This document shows, in pieces, positions 11,310-26,498 of a stretch of DNA of 64,000 bases. Source of the DNA: Rhabditoides inermis (lineage: Eukaryota > Nematoda > Chromadorea > Rhabditida > Rhabditidae); contig CAWZYM010000001.1 in NCBI GenBank assembly GCA_963966185.1, positions 310,001 to 374,000 of the forward strand, given 5' to 3'. The notes under the pieces were generated by a model. That model was not told where the DNA came from, did no database searches, and was given only the letters and a program-made list of their open reading frames with translations. Each line of letters starts with the position of its first letter. The first letter of the stretch is position 1. Both the position numbers and the translations under genes were made by a program.

Positions 11310-14150
11310 TATGCGTTTCCCATTTTAAAGTGCAACCGCACGCCGCAATGCGTCTCGCCGCACGGGGCGTGCGGCTGCGGCTGCGTTTTGCACCTTTCAG
11401 ACTCGCCGCATCGAAAACGCATACGTTTTGCGTTATTACCTTGCCGCACGTGCGGTGCGGCGGAGTTTCTCAGCCAAATTCTGCCGCATGCCGCGTTGCG
11501 TTTTACGATGCGGCGAAGTAGTTTTTGCTGATTTGCCGCATGCGTTTCAAAGCGCAACCGCACCGCATTTGCGTCGCGTTTAGTCTGAAACGCGCTTTAC
11601 TCTACCGATAAAAAATGCGCTGGTCGTAAACTATTCCGCCATCTAGAACAGCTGATTTCTCCCGATTCTCACATGCACATTATACAAGGCGATTTTAATG
11701 CACCGTCGGCTGACTGGGATTCGTTCCAGGCAGCCGATGCTTTTGATAGGTCCCTAGTCACTTTTGCCTCTCTCCACTCACTCACTCAAATGGTTCGCCA
11801 GGCGACGATGGTGAGACGAGCGGGGCAAAAGGCGCATACTCTTGACATTGTATTGACTGACTCCCCTTGTCTCTTTCAACATACGCGTGTATTGGGGCGT
11901 TTCTCTTTATGTGATCACCTCCCTGTCGAGTTTCGGTTGCGACTCGGTATGGAGGCCGCGGCGAGAGAGCCGCTTCGACGCATATGGGAATGCTAAGTGG
12001 GGTGAGATCAACGCGGCTATAGCATGTACTGATTGGACACGTGTTTTTATTGGTTTAAATATTAAAGAGGCGACTTCCGTGTTTGTCCAGCGAATGCAAC
12101 ACCTCATAACCGAGTATATTCTCCTTATGAAACATACTAAAGATGTCAGTATTCCTCTCTTTATTTCTAAATTGAAACGCCGTGCATTACTCATTCCAGA
12201 TTCGAAGACTGCTGATAAGGCGCAGCGTAAACTGCGAAACGCTATTTTTTCGTGGCAATGTAAACGTGAAGCGAAACTTATCAACGGTAACAATAAACGC
12301 GCATTATACAAAGACGTCAGAAAAAGATGTTTCCTGCTGATGGTATCAGCTCGCTGTCACACAATGGTGAGTTGGTCCATGACTCGAGGGAAAGGGCGGA
12401 GGTGTTCGGGGAATACTTCGACTCGATATTCTCTGGTGGAAGTGTTGCTCCGACCGGCTCTGCCCTTCCCTCTCTCTCAAATCAACTCGCCATGATTGAC
12501 GTTTCTTATGCACTTGTTCACAAGACTATACAACGATTGAATTCAAAAATCAGTACCAGTCCCGATGGAATCACTCACACGTTTTTGAAAAATACAGTTG
12601 ATACAATAAGTCTCTCGCTTTCGATTCTTTTTTCTATGTCTCTATCAGTGTGCGCTATCCCCAATATTTGGAAAGTCGCTTATATAAAACCGCTGTATAA
12701 AAAGGGTTCTCGTGATAATCCAGCCAACTATCGTTTTATTAGCCTAACAAGTAGTGTAGCGAAATTATTAGAGCGAATTATAGTCAGACAACTGACTGCT
12801 TTTCTCGAGTCCAATAGCTTGATTTCTTCTAGACAATTTGGTTTTCGTCAAAATAGGTCTACTAACTCACAGCTTATTGAATGTTATAGTCACAGACTGA
12901 AACATATTTTCAATGGCCTTGTTATTGATTGTATTTATTTCGACTTTAAAAAAGCTTTCGACACAATCAATCATAAACTACTATTCAAAAAGTTGCATTT
13001 GCTGGGCATTCGTGGAAACGTTCACGGGTGGATTCGAGCCTTCCTTTCTGGCCGTTGCCAACAAGTTATGGTTGGAGATGAGCTTTCGTCTTGTGGTGTG
13101 CCGCAGGGGTCGTGTCTTGGACCCATACTCTTCAATATCTTTATCAATAATATTGTTGATAGCCTGCCTGACCTGACTATACGCAGACGATTTGAAAACA
13201 TACTTCGCTTTTTATCCGAGTGATAATTTGGCTAAACTTATGTTTCAAAAAGCAATCGACGCTATCGCAAAGTGGGCTTCAGAATGGGGTCTGCAGATCT
13301 CCACTGAGAAAACGCAGATACTGCACATAGGCCGCCGAAATCCCAAACATGAGTATACAGCACATGGCACTACGCTCGCACCTGCTAACTCTGTAAGGGA
13401 TCTTGGTGTGACTATGTGTGGGTCCTTGATTTTCGAAGACCATTTTGCAAACATTGTTAAAGACACCCTTAATGCCATAAATGATTTTCTGAGAGTTTAT
13501 CGTACAAGAGACTTGAAGGTTCTTGTCCGCTTACACAACGTATTTCCGCTGCAAGCTAGAGTATTGTACTGAATTGTGGAACCCTCAGGATGTGGGATCA
13601 GTGAACTTGATCAAGTCAGTGCAGCGATACTATACGCGCCGAATATGTCGTCGCGCTGGCTTGTTCTCGCTCACATATCCCTAACGCCTCCAGCTTCATG
13701 GCCTTCAAACTCTTGAACAACGCCGCTTTATAAATGACGTAGTGTACATTCACAAGGTTATTACTAAAACCACCCCTCTTAATTATTCTGGTCTTTTTAC
13801 ACTAGTCCCAACTCGGTCGCGCACATCTCACAAATATCGTCTTTTGCCATCATATGACTCGTTTCTGCGGAGCAGCGCGTTTTTTCAGAGAGTTTGTGGA
13901 GTTTGGAACTCACTTCCATCTGGTATTGTTGAATCTGCGAAAACCAGTAGCGTGAAATCCCACTTAGTAGACAATCCCCATTTGCATCCAATGTCTAAAA
14001 TTCGACAATTGTAGTTTGCTTATTGTCTACTCTTTGATCTTTGAATGTTTCTTCTTTTTTTCATATTTCACTGTCCTACCGTAAGCACTGTCATGTTTCC
14101 TATGTATGATGCACATGTTAAGTACTCAACACGGTAATAAACTATTTATT
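11310..14150 (+). mobile_element. Non-LTR retrotransposon remnant, copy 2 with 3' end
   Basis: Bases 11,310-13,469 repeat 9,150-11,309 with an offset of exactly 2,160 bp and no difference that I can see, including the same frameshifts. Copy 2 then continues: 13,192-13,572 encodes the end of the RT and thumb region, and 13,742-14,014 encodes the typical LINE C-terminus with FFQRVCGVWNSLPSGIV. The 3' end has an AATAAA-type stretch and short TTTA repeats near 14,130-14,155. It is dead: endonuclease and RT have the same internal breaks as copy 1. Confidence 0.9.
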
Positions 14151-14189
14151 TATTTTTCCCTTTCTCAGTATCTCCAAACTCTTTTTCAG

Positions 14190-17295
<3,106 letters not shown>

Positions 17296-17727
17296 TGAAA
17301 CGTATGATTTTAGGCCAATAAAAACCTTCTGCGAAACACACCTGAGGGCAGGAGGACGCTTTAAAAATGAACATGAACGATAAAACTAACATTACTAGAT
17401 GAAATTGTAAAAGTAAATATAATGTAAATATTCATTACATGTTGTGTCCTTTCTGTAGAGCAACGGAAGAAGTAGGTTAGAACTCGTGGTAACAAAGCTC
17501 TAGGAAGTGCGATTGAAATCATTTGAACGTCAAAAATAAATGTTTGATTGTTGTTGTTGCATTATTCGCAGTCAATGTGTACAAACAACTTGATCGGCTC
17601 TCGCTCTCTCACCTAACACACACTCACAGACATTTCGAGTCACAAACACTCACTCAACATAAAAGGAACAGTGGCGACTTAATTCTGCAACTAGCTCTCT
17701 TGAACGCGCATTACCACTCATGCAAAA

Positions 17728-17806
17728 CATTTGCCGTAGACAGGACTCGAACCGGCGAGGTCTGTGCCACTGTAGCGCACACACGCATTGAGCCACATAG
17801 TAAGTG
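17728..17806 (-). repeat. tRNA-derived SINE-like segment
   Basis: On the minus strand the segment carries a box-A-like TGGCTCAATGCG and, about 40 bp on, a perfect box-B GGTTCGAGTCC. The T stem does not pair properly, so it is not a functional tRNA. A related segment lies at 60,292-60,360. A tRNA-derived SINE or tRNA pseudogene is most likely. Confidence 0.5.
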
Positions 17807-17914
17807 AACGTGCTTCTTTCGTCTGGGATTATGTGTTCTCTCGCTATTTCTGCAGTATTGAAGAGTTCAACGGAATGGAAGTCGTGGTGGGACCAATTTT
17901 GATTGTTCGAAATA

Positions 17915-17943
17915 AAATGTTGCAACAGCGAGTTGCAACATTT
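17915..17943. other. Perfect 12-bp-arm hairpin
   Basis: AAATGTTGCAAC and its reverse complement flank a 5-base loop. Function is unknown. It lies in gene-free sequence near the SINE-like segment. Confidence 0.8.
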
Positions 17944-18300
17944 CGATTATGATTTTGGTTTATATGATTCTTTTAAACATTCCGAGTCAAAAATAAGTCG
18001 CCAGTGTATTTTTAACTGTAGCAGTAATGCAACTCAGAGACGAGTTAGAAACATGCGGCTGTGCAAACAAAATATCGAATAGTTCCCAAATCACATACGG
18101 ACACATTTCACAGTACACCTACAATTGTCAGTGCCAGTTGACTGTTACCCTGTGACCCTGTCATCTTGTCACCCACAGTAGGCCGAACACAGTAACGTCA
18201 TTGCCCCCACAATGGCAGTGGTGGCGAGGAGATGCCTGAGGGCAGAGATGGCCACGAGGGTGCATACAAACGTCGTGCAGCAGATGCCTGCAGTGGTCAC

Positions 18301-18376
<76 letters not shown>
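18301..18376. repeat. (CT)n microsatellite
   Basis: A pure CT dinucleotide run. The flanking 17,300-19,180 has no gene that I can support. Confidence 0.95.
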
Positions 18377-18379
<3 letters not shown>

Positions 18380-19179
18380 CTCTCTCTCCTTCTTTTTTTT
18401 CTTCCCTCGATCAATCCACTAACCTGCGCATCGGCGGCCAGCAGTGCGTCGACGTACCTGTGAAAGCCGCGACCGCCTGCCACAATGAGAGATACACAGC
18501 TCATACTCTAAACTCAACATTCTTTTGGTGACCGCATGCAATCGTTTCATTTTCACACTCACACCTCTACTTACCGTATGACTTTACTAACAACTTGACA
18601 TAGCCTGAAAAAAACTATTTATTCAGTCCACGTTTCCATGTGAAGTTCCAAAACTTCAAACTAAACACACTATATTGACTTGACACACGTCACTAGGACT
18701 CATTCCGATAACTCCTTATATGGGTTTATATAGAATTTCTAAAAAAAACGATTCCGGATAAACACTTGACACTTGATAGAATTTCTAAAATTTCAGAAGG
18801 ACATAACTCCAAGACTGAAGAAACATTTCACACTCGAACTACAAACTTAAGATCAACTAATCACTCTTAACAGACACACATTAGCATAGGCTTCTATCTA
18901 ATTTCCTTAAATGGGTTCACTCACAACTCGGTCCACTTCTATTTAAACCTACCTTCAAACTTCATATTTTGTCATGAAACTTGCACAGTAACATGAAACA
19001 TGCATGTTATTTACAGTTTTACATTTTCTTTTTGAAATACCAGTTAAAAAAAGTTTCACAGCATTTTTCATTTTCTGACAGGATCAATCAATTAATTTAT
19101 ACGGGTTTTTAACAACTCGTGCAAGATGAAGACATATGTACAAACATGACAAGATAGGAAAAAATACAACACAACGAAT

Positions 19180-19590
19180 CTCAAATGGAGAGCCACCGTT
19201 GGAAAGCGGCAGGGGAAAGCGCAGCAGACGGGCCATTGTGTTTAGACAGCTACTAGGAAGGAGGTGAGAAAATCTAGTGACACGGACATTGAATACATGT
19301 TCTCGGGCGCTGACTCGAAATCGAGGTCGGACTACCCGTATTTCATGACCGCGTAACCCCCGGGAAGGGCGTAGGTCAAACAACCCTTCCCGGTCAATGG
19401 CGACGAATCCGGCCAGGATCTTGTAGAACATCACGAGGTGCTTGACGTGCCGCCGTTGTTGGAGTGAGTGGAGACCCAGATTCGTATTGCGGTGGTCAGC
19501 TCCATGGCTGAAGCTGTTACACCTACCAAGAATAAGTCGGGTGATGTAGTTTTGATTTTGAACCCTCTCCAGCTGCTTGATGGATGCCTG
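19180..19590 (-). mobile_element. 3' remnant of a LINE reverse transcriptase
   Basis: Translated on the minus strand, the segment gives the C-terminal signature of non-LTR elements: LERVQNQ, then LGLHSLQQRRHVKHLVMFYKIL, then a Arg-rich stretch and VRVTRFSHLLPSSCLNT, where active elements have an F-S-RV-x-x-W-N-x-LP block. The catalytic domain is absent, and the 5' side ends at a GA microsatellite (19,626-19,682). It differs from the LINE at 9-14 kb. Confidence 0.7.
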
Positions 19591-19621
19591 GTCGTGAGGG
19601 TTAAAGACAGAACTGTGTCGA

Positions 19622-19684
<63 letters not shown>

Positions 19685-20213
19685 GCGGAGGGAGGAGGAG
19701 GGAGATAGGATGGAAAGTAGGCAGAACAGTGTAGAGGAGAAAGAGATGGGGCGGTGTACATCTGTGAAACATGAAATACTTAAGTGAAAATGAAGTAGGA
19801 GAGATATGTAGTTAGAAAAGACAAAAGTTAAACTACATATACAAAATACATAGAACTTTGAACACTTCAACTACAACCCTTACGTGTATGTATCTTCGCA
19901 GAAGTCATTAGAGAGCAATCAACTATCAAACATGCAAGACGAACTATTCTTCTATTTTTCTATTATCGTATACCTAGTGCGGAGGCGCGCGTCAGCGCAC
20001 CGGAGCGCTAGTCACGTCATGGCGTGAAAATGTGGTTCAGCATTGATACCGCCTTATTGATATTTGTTTTGCAAATGTAAATAAACAGAACAAAGGTGGT
20101 ATTTTGCGGAAGGTTCTATGTTTTAATGCATATAAGAAGTCATTTTAAACCACAAAAGATGAGGTAAAAACTAAACCATTGAGTTTTAACGAGCGAGCAT
20201 GAACGAAAGTTAA

Positions 20214-20442
20214 GCTCAAAAAGTATTTGAAATTATTGATAGAGCAGAGTTATGCAGCATATGGTCGATTTGTTTTTAAACAAAGGAAAGGCGTGCCGCA
20301 AGGCGGCAACGCTAGTCCGATGCTAGCGTCTCTGACACTTTCTGTTTTAGAGTTTGAGGCTGCCGAAAAATGTCAGAATATTTGTCGTAGCAATGATTTT
20401 AATGTTTTCAGATATATGGATGATTATCTGTTAAAAAGTACT
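20214..20442 (+). mobile_element. Penelope-like element reverse transcriptase fragment
   Basis: The frame from 20,227 encodes KGVPQGGNASPMLASLTLSVLE and, after a spacer, FRYMDDYLL. This matches the G-x-P-x-G-x-x-x-SP-x-LA and RY-x-DD blocks of Penelope-like retroelements rather than LINEs. The frame is interrupted right after the YMDD block, where the sequence switches to the AGTACTTGCGTAAAGAT repeat that recurs elsewhere in this window. No GIY-YIG endonuclease is seen. It is a remnant. Confidence 0.65.
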
Positions 20443-20591
20443 TGCGTAAAGATATCAAGTTTGTCTTGACCCAATTCAACAAAAGCGCATGCATAAAACG
20501 TTTACAAATACTAACACAAACCTGCACCTCTCTTCTCTCTCTTCTTTCTATGTATATTCTCTCTCTTTTTTCTATGTATCTTCTCTCTCTT

Positions 20592-20622
<31 letters not shown>

Positions 20623-20690
20623 TTCTCTCTTTCTCTCTTTCTCTCTCTCTCTCTCCCTTTCTCTCTCTCTCTCTCTCTACCACGGTCGTA
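20443..20690. repeat. AGTACTTGCGTAAAGAT repeat plus pyrimidine microsatellite
   Basis: Bases 20,443-20,530 match the hairpin arms at 23,140-23,330 and 30,056-30,346. Bases 20,460-20,580 also match 6,505-6,612. A CT/CTTT microsatellite follows to about 20,680. It looks like the downstream part of the Penelope-like element. Confidence 0.7.
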
Positions 20691-21394
20691 AGAGAGCCAA
20701 GAGGCCGGGATGTGAGAGTGGCTGAGCGAAAGGCGGGGCATGAGCATTCGGCCAATAAGATTGCACAGACAGTGGGCCGAGCGACCAATGAGCGCAGAGT
20801 GCAGTGGGCGGGGCTTACGTGATGCACACCGTCGTCGTCGTCGTCGTCGTAAACACGTTTAGTGACAGAATGATCGAAAAGTTGTTTTGGATATTTTGGA
20901 TGCCGCAACCGATATTCATTTCTTGTATCATAGTCTTGTCAAATGACATTATAACAAAAAACACATACTATGGAGTATATAAATAATATTTATTCTAATT
21001 GCATCAACAATTATTGTACAAGATCAAGGTTTACAAAACTCTCATAGATCAGGGGACAAGTGAAGCATGTGAAATAAGTGAAAGTTACAGTATCTGCTGA
21101 AGTTGAAGGTGAGTTATTTTACTTGCTGATTGATTAGTTGTTAACCCGTGCGTAGCCCCGTGTTGTACTGTTTTTCGAATTGTTGATATGCAACGGTTCG
21201 AAATGCAGTCCTCTGCGGGGTCGATTTATGAAGAACATCTTTATATTATTTTTGTTTCCGTGACATCAATTCTAGTCCAAAGAATAGTGATGACAGCTGT
21301 CAAGGTGAGATGACTAACCTTGAGATCATTTTCAAGACTGAGGCTTTGGGAAGCATGTCTCGTTGCCCTCAAGATGGTGATCGGTTGCAAGGCC
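20691..21394. other. Gene-free stretch before the giant inverted repeat
   Basis: I see no gene here. A short GTC/CGT triplet run lies at about 20,830-20,850, and the rest is AT-rich. Confidence 0.5.
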
Positions 21395-21607
21395 AATTGC
21401 TAGTAGCACTACTGCGATCTCCAAGACTAGAAATCTTCTGACTGTCCGCACGTCGCGGAGTCGCGTCTTCTCGTTCAGGCCAGAGAAGATCCACAACTTG
21501 CTCTTCCTTCATCTATTGGTTGCTGAAGGAGTTTCTAGTAAGCTAAACTTTCTATTAACGTTTTTGATTTGCATTAATCTATGATATTTGTCATTCAAAT
21601 TTTCTAG

Positions 21608-21778
21608 GAATATTGGGCCCGCCCTGGCTGGTCCGCCCCTTCTCTCCGCCACAAGGCTGCTTTTCCCGTCGTTCCACCGCCTTCTCTCCGCCGCTTGGTG
21701 ATCGGCGGCGAAATGGCTACGAAAAGCGGCGTTGTGGCGGAAAGAAGGAGGCGGCGGACCAGCTAAAACGCGCCCAGT
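21608..21778. mobile_element. Possible MITE with GGGC termini inside the arm
   Basis: The segment starts GGGCCCGCCCTGGCTGGTCC and ends GGACCAGCTAAAACGCGCCC, with imperfect terminal inverted repeats (GGTCCGCC, TCTCCGCCAC). The right-arm counterpart is at about 31,832-32,062 and holds a longer loop. Flanking AATATT and TATTAAT could be a target-site remnant. A non-autonomous DNA transposon is plausible. Confidence 0.45.
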
Positions 21779-22280
21779 ATTAATGGCTTCAGTGGTTTGC
21801 TGATTGCACCGCTTACTGCGTTGTGTGAGCAATTAGGGAGGGCGCGCAGCGCCCTCTCTTTTGGCTTAGGATAGGGCTCGCGCCAGAAATTTCAATAAGC
21901 GATACCCAAAGGTCATGTTAGCAACCATGTGAACTCATCCAAACCATGTCAGTTAGATTCGCACGGTTCCGTAGGCCAGATCACTAATTGATTGCATCTT
22001 TGTATCTTTTCTCCGAAAGAAGTTATGAGCGATCGCGCGCACCCAAGAGGCGAGAGGCCAGCGTTTCCTTCCCGTCACGCAGACCGCCGACTTTTTCCAA
22101 CGTGCACCCAACTTGCACCCAGCGTGTAGCCAGCCTTGCCGCCGCCAGCGTCTAATTCGCGCCGGGTTTGCATATTTTGGCTGGCTCACTATAACCAGGA
22201 CGAGGCGCGATACCGACTGGTAGAAAACATGTGAAAACGTTTTTGAAACGTAACGACAATTCGTGAATACTTGTGATCTT

Positions 22281-22332
<52 letters not shown>

Positions 22333-22412
22333 CAGAGAGAGCAGAGAGAGAAAGAACAGGAGAGAAAGAAGAAAGCGAGAGAGAGCGGGGGGGGGGGGGG
22401 TAAGGAGAGAAA

Positions 22413-23012
22413 AGTGAGTGAGTGAGTGAGTGAGTGAGTGAGTGAGTGAGTGAGTGAGTGAGTGAGTGAGTGAGTGAGTGAGTGAGTGAGTGAGTGAGTG
22501 AGTGAGTGAGTGAGTGAGTGAGTGAGTGAGTGAGTGAGTGAGTGAGTGAGTGAGTGAGTGAGTGAGTGAGTGAGTGAGTGAGTGAGTGAGTGAGTGAGTG
22601 AGTGAGTGAGTGAGTGAGTGAGTGAGTGAGTGAGTGAGTGATGAGTGAGTGATTGAGTGAGTGAGTGAGTGAGTGAGTGAGTGCGTGAGTGAGTGAGTGA
22701 GTGAGTGAGTGAGTGAGTGAGTGAGTGAGTGAGTGAGTGAGTGAGTGAGTGAGTGAGTGAGTGAGTGAGTGAGTGAGTGAGTGAGTGAGTGAGTGAGTGA
22801 GTGAGTGAGTGAGTGAGTGAGTGAGTGAGTGAGTGAGTGAGTGAGTGAGTGAGTGAGTGAGTGAGTGAGTGAGTGAGTGAGTGAGTGAGTGAGTGAGTGA
22901 GTGAGTGAGTGAGTGAGTGAGTGAGTGAGTGAGTGAGTGAGTGAGTGAGTGAGTGAGTGAGTGAGTGAGTGAGTGAGTGAGTGAGTGAGTGAGTGAGTGA
23001 GTGAGTGAGTGA
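22413..23012. repeat. (GAGT)n satellite, ~600 bp
   Basis: Near-perfect GAGT tetramers with three or four interruptions (GATGAGT, GATT, GCGT near 22,640-22,684). The long Leu-Thr-His-Ser frames it creates are not genes. Confidence 0.98.
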
Positions 23013-23139
23013 GAGAGAACAATAGCGGGAGAAGGGAGAGAAATCAGTGAGATAGTGAGACAGTGAGAGGTGAAGATGAATAGTCATACTTCAGCGTATA
23101 GTAAAAATTTCAATGAAATTTAACAAAAGCACAAACATT

Positions 23140-23330
23140 TTCTTTAAAAAGTACTTGCGTAAAGATATTCACTTTGTCTTAACCCAATGCAACAAAAGCA
23201 CATGCAACCGTCCGGTATGCGCAGGTTTGTGTTAGTATTTGTAAACGTTTTATGTTTTATGCATGTGCTTTTGTTGCATTGGGTTAAGACAAAGTGAATA
23301 TCTTTACGCAAGTACTTTTTAAATAAAATA
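23140..23330. repeat. Hairpin of the AGTACTTGCGTAAAG family
   Basis: About 65 bp from 23,145 (AAAAAGTACTTGCGTAAAGA and on to ACAAAAGCACATGCA) recur as reverse complement at about 23,262-23,325, with a loop of about 50 bp. The right-arm hairpin at 30,056-30,346 has the same arms but a longer loop. Confidence 0.85.
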
Positions 23331-23820
23331 AACACTGGGTACGAGCGAGTGATGGATTAAAAGGAAGACATGCTGGAGCTGATCCAGGGAAACGTACATG
23401 TGAGTGGCCCATCCCCTATTGTCATGTTCAATGTATGTTCTTGTACGCCGAGTGTCACCACTTTCTCATCATGAATTTCGACATGATGAAATTGTCGGTG
23501 CCTTTCGGATAACAAGTAACATGGTATAGTCGTTGTCTCCTTATTATCTTGTTTTTTATATAAAGAGAGGCGGATGATCAAAAGTGTACTGATAAGGACA
23601 TAAATGTAAAGAAGCTCACCCATTCTCTCCCCCCTCCACAGCCCAAACTGTTTCGGTCTAGATGAGTCGATAAAAAAAAGAACGAATGTTTGGTGAGAGT
23701 GCAGGGTGAGATATTTTCGCGCGCGTTTTGCGGTCCCTCGTCGGTCAGGAACTGAAACGCTGGCATATATAAGATCGCCGCGGAGCAGTCATCATCTCAG
23801 TCGTGAGCTAGTACTATCAT

Positions 23821-23949
23821 ATGTGGACGCGGCAAGGGAGGCAAGGGACTAGGAAGAAGAGGTGCCAAGTTGCCCCGGAAAGGTCATGTGCCACAACATC
23901 CAGAGATCACCAAGCCCGACCAAACAGCCTTCGTTACGGCTATCTATAG
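23821..23949 (+). pseudogene. Histone H4 5'-end pseudogene, copy 1
   Basis: One base after the ATG, in frame +1, the sequence encodes GRGKGGKGLGRRGAK, the histone H4 tail. The following nucleotides still track H4 codons (ACAACATCCAG, ATCACCAAGCCCG) through small shifts. H4 forms the nucleosome core with H3. Two bases are missing just after the ATG, so the start codon is out of frame with the H4 tail, and the gene stops at about codon 45, lacking the histone fold. A TATATAAG box lies about 55 bp upstream, and GCGGTCCCTCGTCGG recalls histone promoter elements. It cannot make H4. Confidence 0.8.
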
Positions 23950-24451
23950 GTGAAACAAACTATCAAGGTGGAGAAAAATGTGTATTCGATAGGATTCGAT
24001 AGGTTAAAGGAATATTCACAACACCAAAGGCGAATCTCATACTTTTACTGCCTTCCCTTACTGTTGTTGGGTGCGGCAGCAGAGGCGACGCAGTGGCTGC
24101 CCGGGAGGCCTCGAGATTCAGATGGGAGGAGACAGAGGAGACAGAGCTGGATGCCAGTCGACTCGCCTTCTCTCACCCACACCTGACCGCGCGTCAACCG
24201 TCTCAGATCCGGACCATCCACAGTCGACTGACGGTGGGCCAGACTGGCGATAGGCAATATCATAATTGGTCTTTGCAATATCATGATTGGCCATATCATG
24301 AATGGCGAACTCTTATGAGAGATATAGATAGGAGAGAGAGACGTTTAATTCTTCTATTGTTGTTCGAATGGCGCAATGGCGTGAGAGATGCGAGCTCTTG
24401 AAATACGTATACTTATGACGGGCGTATCCCGCGTCGGTGTCGGCTCGCCCA

Positions 24452-24917
24452 TGTTCCTCCCTCTCCCTGACCCATTCTCTCCCCCCTCTCCCATGTTCCT
24501 CCCTCTCCCTCACCCATTCTCTCCCCTCTCCCCCCTGTCCCTCCCTCTCCCTCACCCATTCTCTCCCCCCCCCTCCTCCCTCCCCCTGTCCCTCCCTCTC
24601 CCTCACCCATTCTCTCCCCCTTCCCCCTGTCCCTTTCTCTCCCTCACTCATTCTCTCCCCCCTCTCCCCGCTCCCCCCATCTCCCTCCCTCTCCCTCACC
24701 CATTCTCTTCCCCCCCCCTCCCCCCTGTCCCTCCCTCTCCCTCACCCATTCTCTCCCCCTCCCCCTGTCCCTTCCTCTCCCTCACCCATTCTCTCCCCCC
24801 TCCCCCTGTCCCTCACCCATTCTCTCCTCCCTCCCCCTGTCCCTCCCTCTCCCTCACCCATTCTCTCCCCTCTCCCCCCTGTCCCTCCCTCTCCCTCACC
24901 CATTCTCTCCCCCCTCC
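24452..24917. repeat. Pyrimidine minisatellite, unit 1
   Basis: Variants of CTCTCCCTCACCCATTCTC repeat about every 30-50 bp on a nearly all-pyrimidine strand. Such tracts can form triplex (H-)DNA. The matching arrays are at about 25,732-26,186, 27,000-27,452 and 28,269-28,722, and a related one lies outside the right arm at 32,300-33,066. Confidence 0.95.
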
Positions 24918-25100
24918 ACAGCCCAAACTGTTTCGGTCTAGATGAGTCGATACAAAAAAGAACGAATGTTTGGTGAGAGTGCAGGGTGAGATATTTTCGC
25001 GCGCGTTTTGCGGTCCCTCGTCGGTCAGGAACTGAAACGCTGGCATATATAAGATCGCCGCGGAGCAGTCATCATCTCAGTCGTGAGCTAGTACTATCAT

Positions 25101-25229
25101 ATGTGGACGCGGCAAGGGAGGCAAGGGACTAGGAAGAAGAGGTGCCAAGTTGCCTCGGAAAGGTCATGTGCCACAACATCCAGAGATCACCAAGCCCGAC
25201 CAAACAGCCTTCGTTACGGCTATCTATAG
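25101..25229 (+). pseudogene. Histone H4 5'-end pseudogene, copy 2
   Basis: Same broken start as copy 1, with one visible C-to-T change (TTGCCTCGG) that copies 3-5 share. Confidence 0.78.
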
Positions 25230-26369
25230 GTGAAACAAACTATCAAGGTGGAGAAAAATGTGTATTCGATAGGATTCGATAGGTTAAAGGAATAATCACA
25301 ACACCAAAGGCGAATCTCATACTTTTACTGCCTTCCCTTGCTGTTGTTGGGTGCGGCAGCAGAGGCGACGCAGTGGCTGCCCGGGAGGCCTCGAGATTCA
25401 GATGGGAGGAGACAGAGGAGACAGAGCTGGATGCCAGTCGACTCGCCTTCTCTCACCCACACCTGACCGCGCGTCAACCGTCTCAGATCCGGACCATCCA
25501 CAGTCGACTGACGGTGGGCCAGACTGGCGATAGGCAATATCATAATTGGTCTTTGCAATATCATGATTGGCCATATCATGAATGGCGAACTCTTATGAGA
25601 GATATAGATAGGAGAGAGAGACGTTTAATTCTTCTATTGTTGTTCGAATGGCGCAATGGCGTGAGAGATGCGAGCTCTTGAAATACGTATACTTATGACG
25701 GGCGTATCCCGCGTCGGTGTCGGCTCGCCCATGTTCCTCCCTCTCCCTGACCCATTCTCTCCCCCCTCTCCCATGTTCCTCCCTCTCCCTCACCCATTCT
25801 CTCCCCTCTCCCCCCTGTCCCTCCCTCTCCCTCACCCCTTCTCTCCCCACTCCCCCCTGTCCCTCACTCTCCCTCACCCATTCTCTCCCCTTCCCCCTGT
25901 CCCTTTCTCTCCCTCACTCATTCTCTCCCCCCTCTCCCCGCTCCCCCCATCTCCCTCCCTCTCCCTCACCCATTCTCTTCCCCCCCCTCCCCCCTGTCCC
26001 TCCCTCTCCCTCACCCATTCTCTCCCCCTCCCCCTGTCCCTTCCTCTCCCTCACCCATTCTCTCCCCCCTCCCCCTGTCCCTCACCCATTCTCTCCTCCC
26101 TCCCCCTGTCCCTCCCTCTCCCTCACCCATTCTCTCCCCTCTCCCCCCTGTCCCTCCCTCTCCCTCACCCATTCTCTCCCCCCTCCACAGCCCAAACTGT
26201 TTCGGTCTAGATGAGTCGATACAAAAAAGAACGAATGTTTGGTGAGAGTGCAGGGTGAGATATTTTCGCGCGCGTTTTGCGGTCCCTCGTCGGTCAGGAA
26301 CTGAAACGCTGGCATATATAAGATCGCCGCGGAGCAGTCATCATCTCAGTCGTGAGCTAGTACTATCAT

Positions 26370-26498
26370 ATGTGGACGCGGCAAGGGAGGCAAGGGACTA
26401 GGAAGAAGAGGTGCCAAGTTGCCTCGGAAAGGTCATGTGCCACAACATCCAGAGATCACCAAGCCCGACCAAACAGCCTTCGTTACGGCTATCTATAG
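26370..26498 (+). pseudogene. Histone H4 5'-end pseudogene, copy 3
   Basis: Identical by eye to copy 2 over the H4-like region, including the two-base loss after the ATG. Confidence 0.78.

Larger units (their letters stand above)
21395..23616 (+). repeat. Left arm of a ~10.9-kb inverted repeat
   Basis: The arm from AATTGCTAGTAGCACTACTG inward is the reverse complement of the right arm (29,762-32,280). It contains, in order, a small inverted-repeat element (about 21,608-21,775), an ORF-poor stretch, a GA microsatellite, a G run, the GAGT satellite, a hairpin of the AGTACTTGCGTAAAG family and a 280-bp unique end. The left arm lacks about 75 bp present inside the small element on the right and has a shorter satellite. 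The arms are therefore near-identical but not exact mirror copies. Confidence 0.9.

Noticed and set aside
17728..17806. Functional tRNA gene
   Set aside because: A and B boxes are present but the T stem and acceptor stem do not pair.
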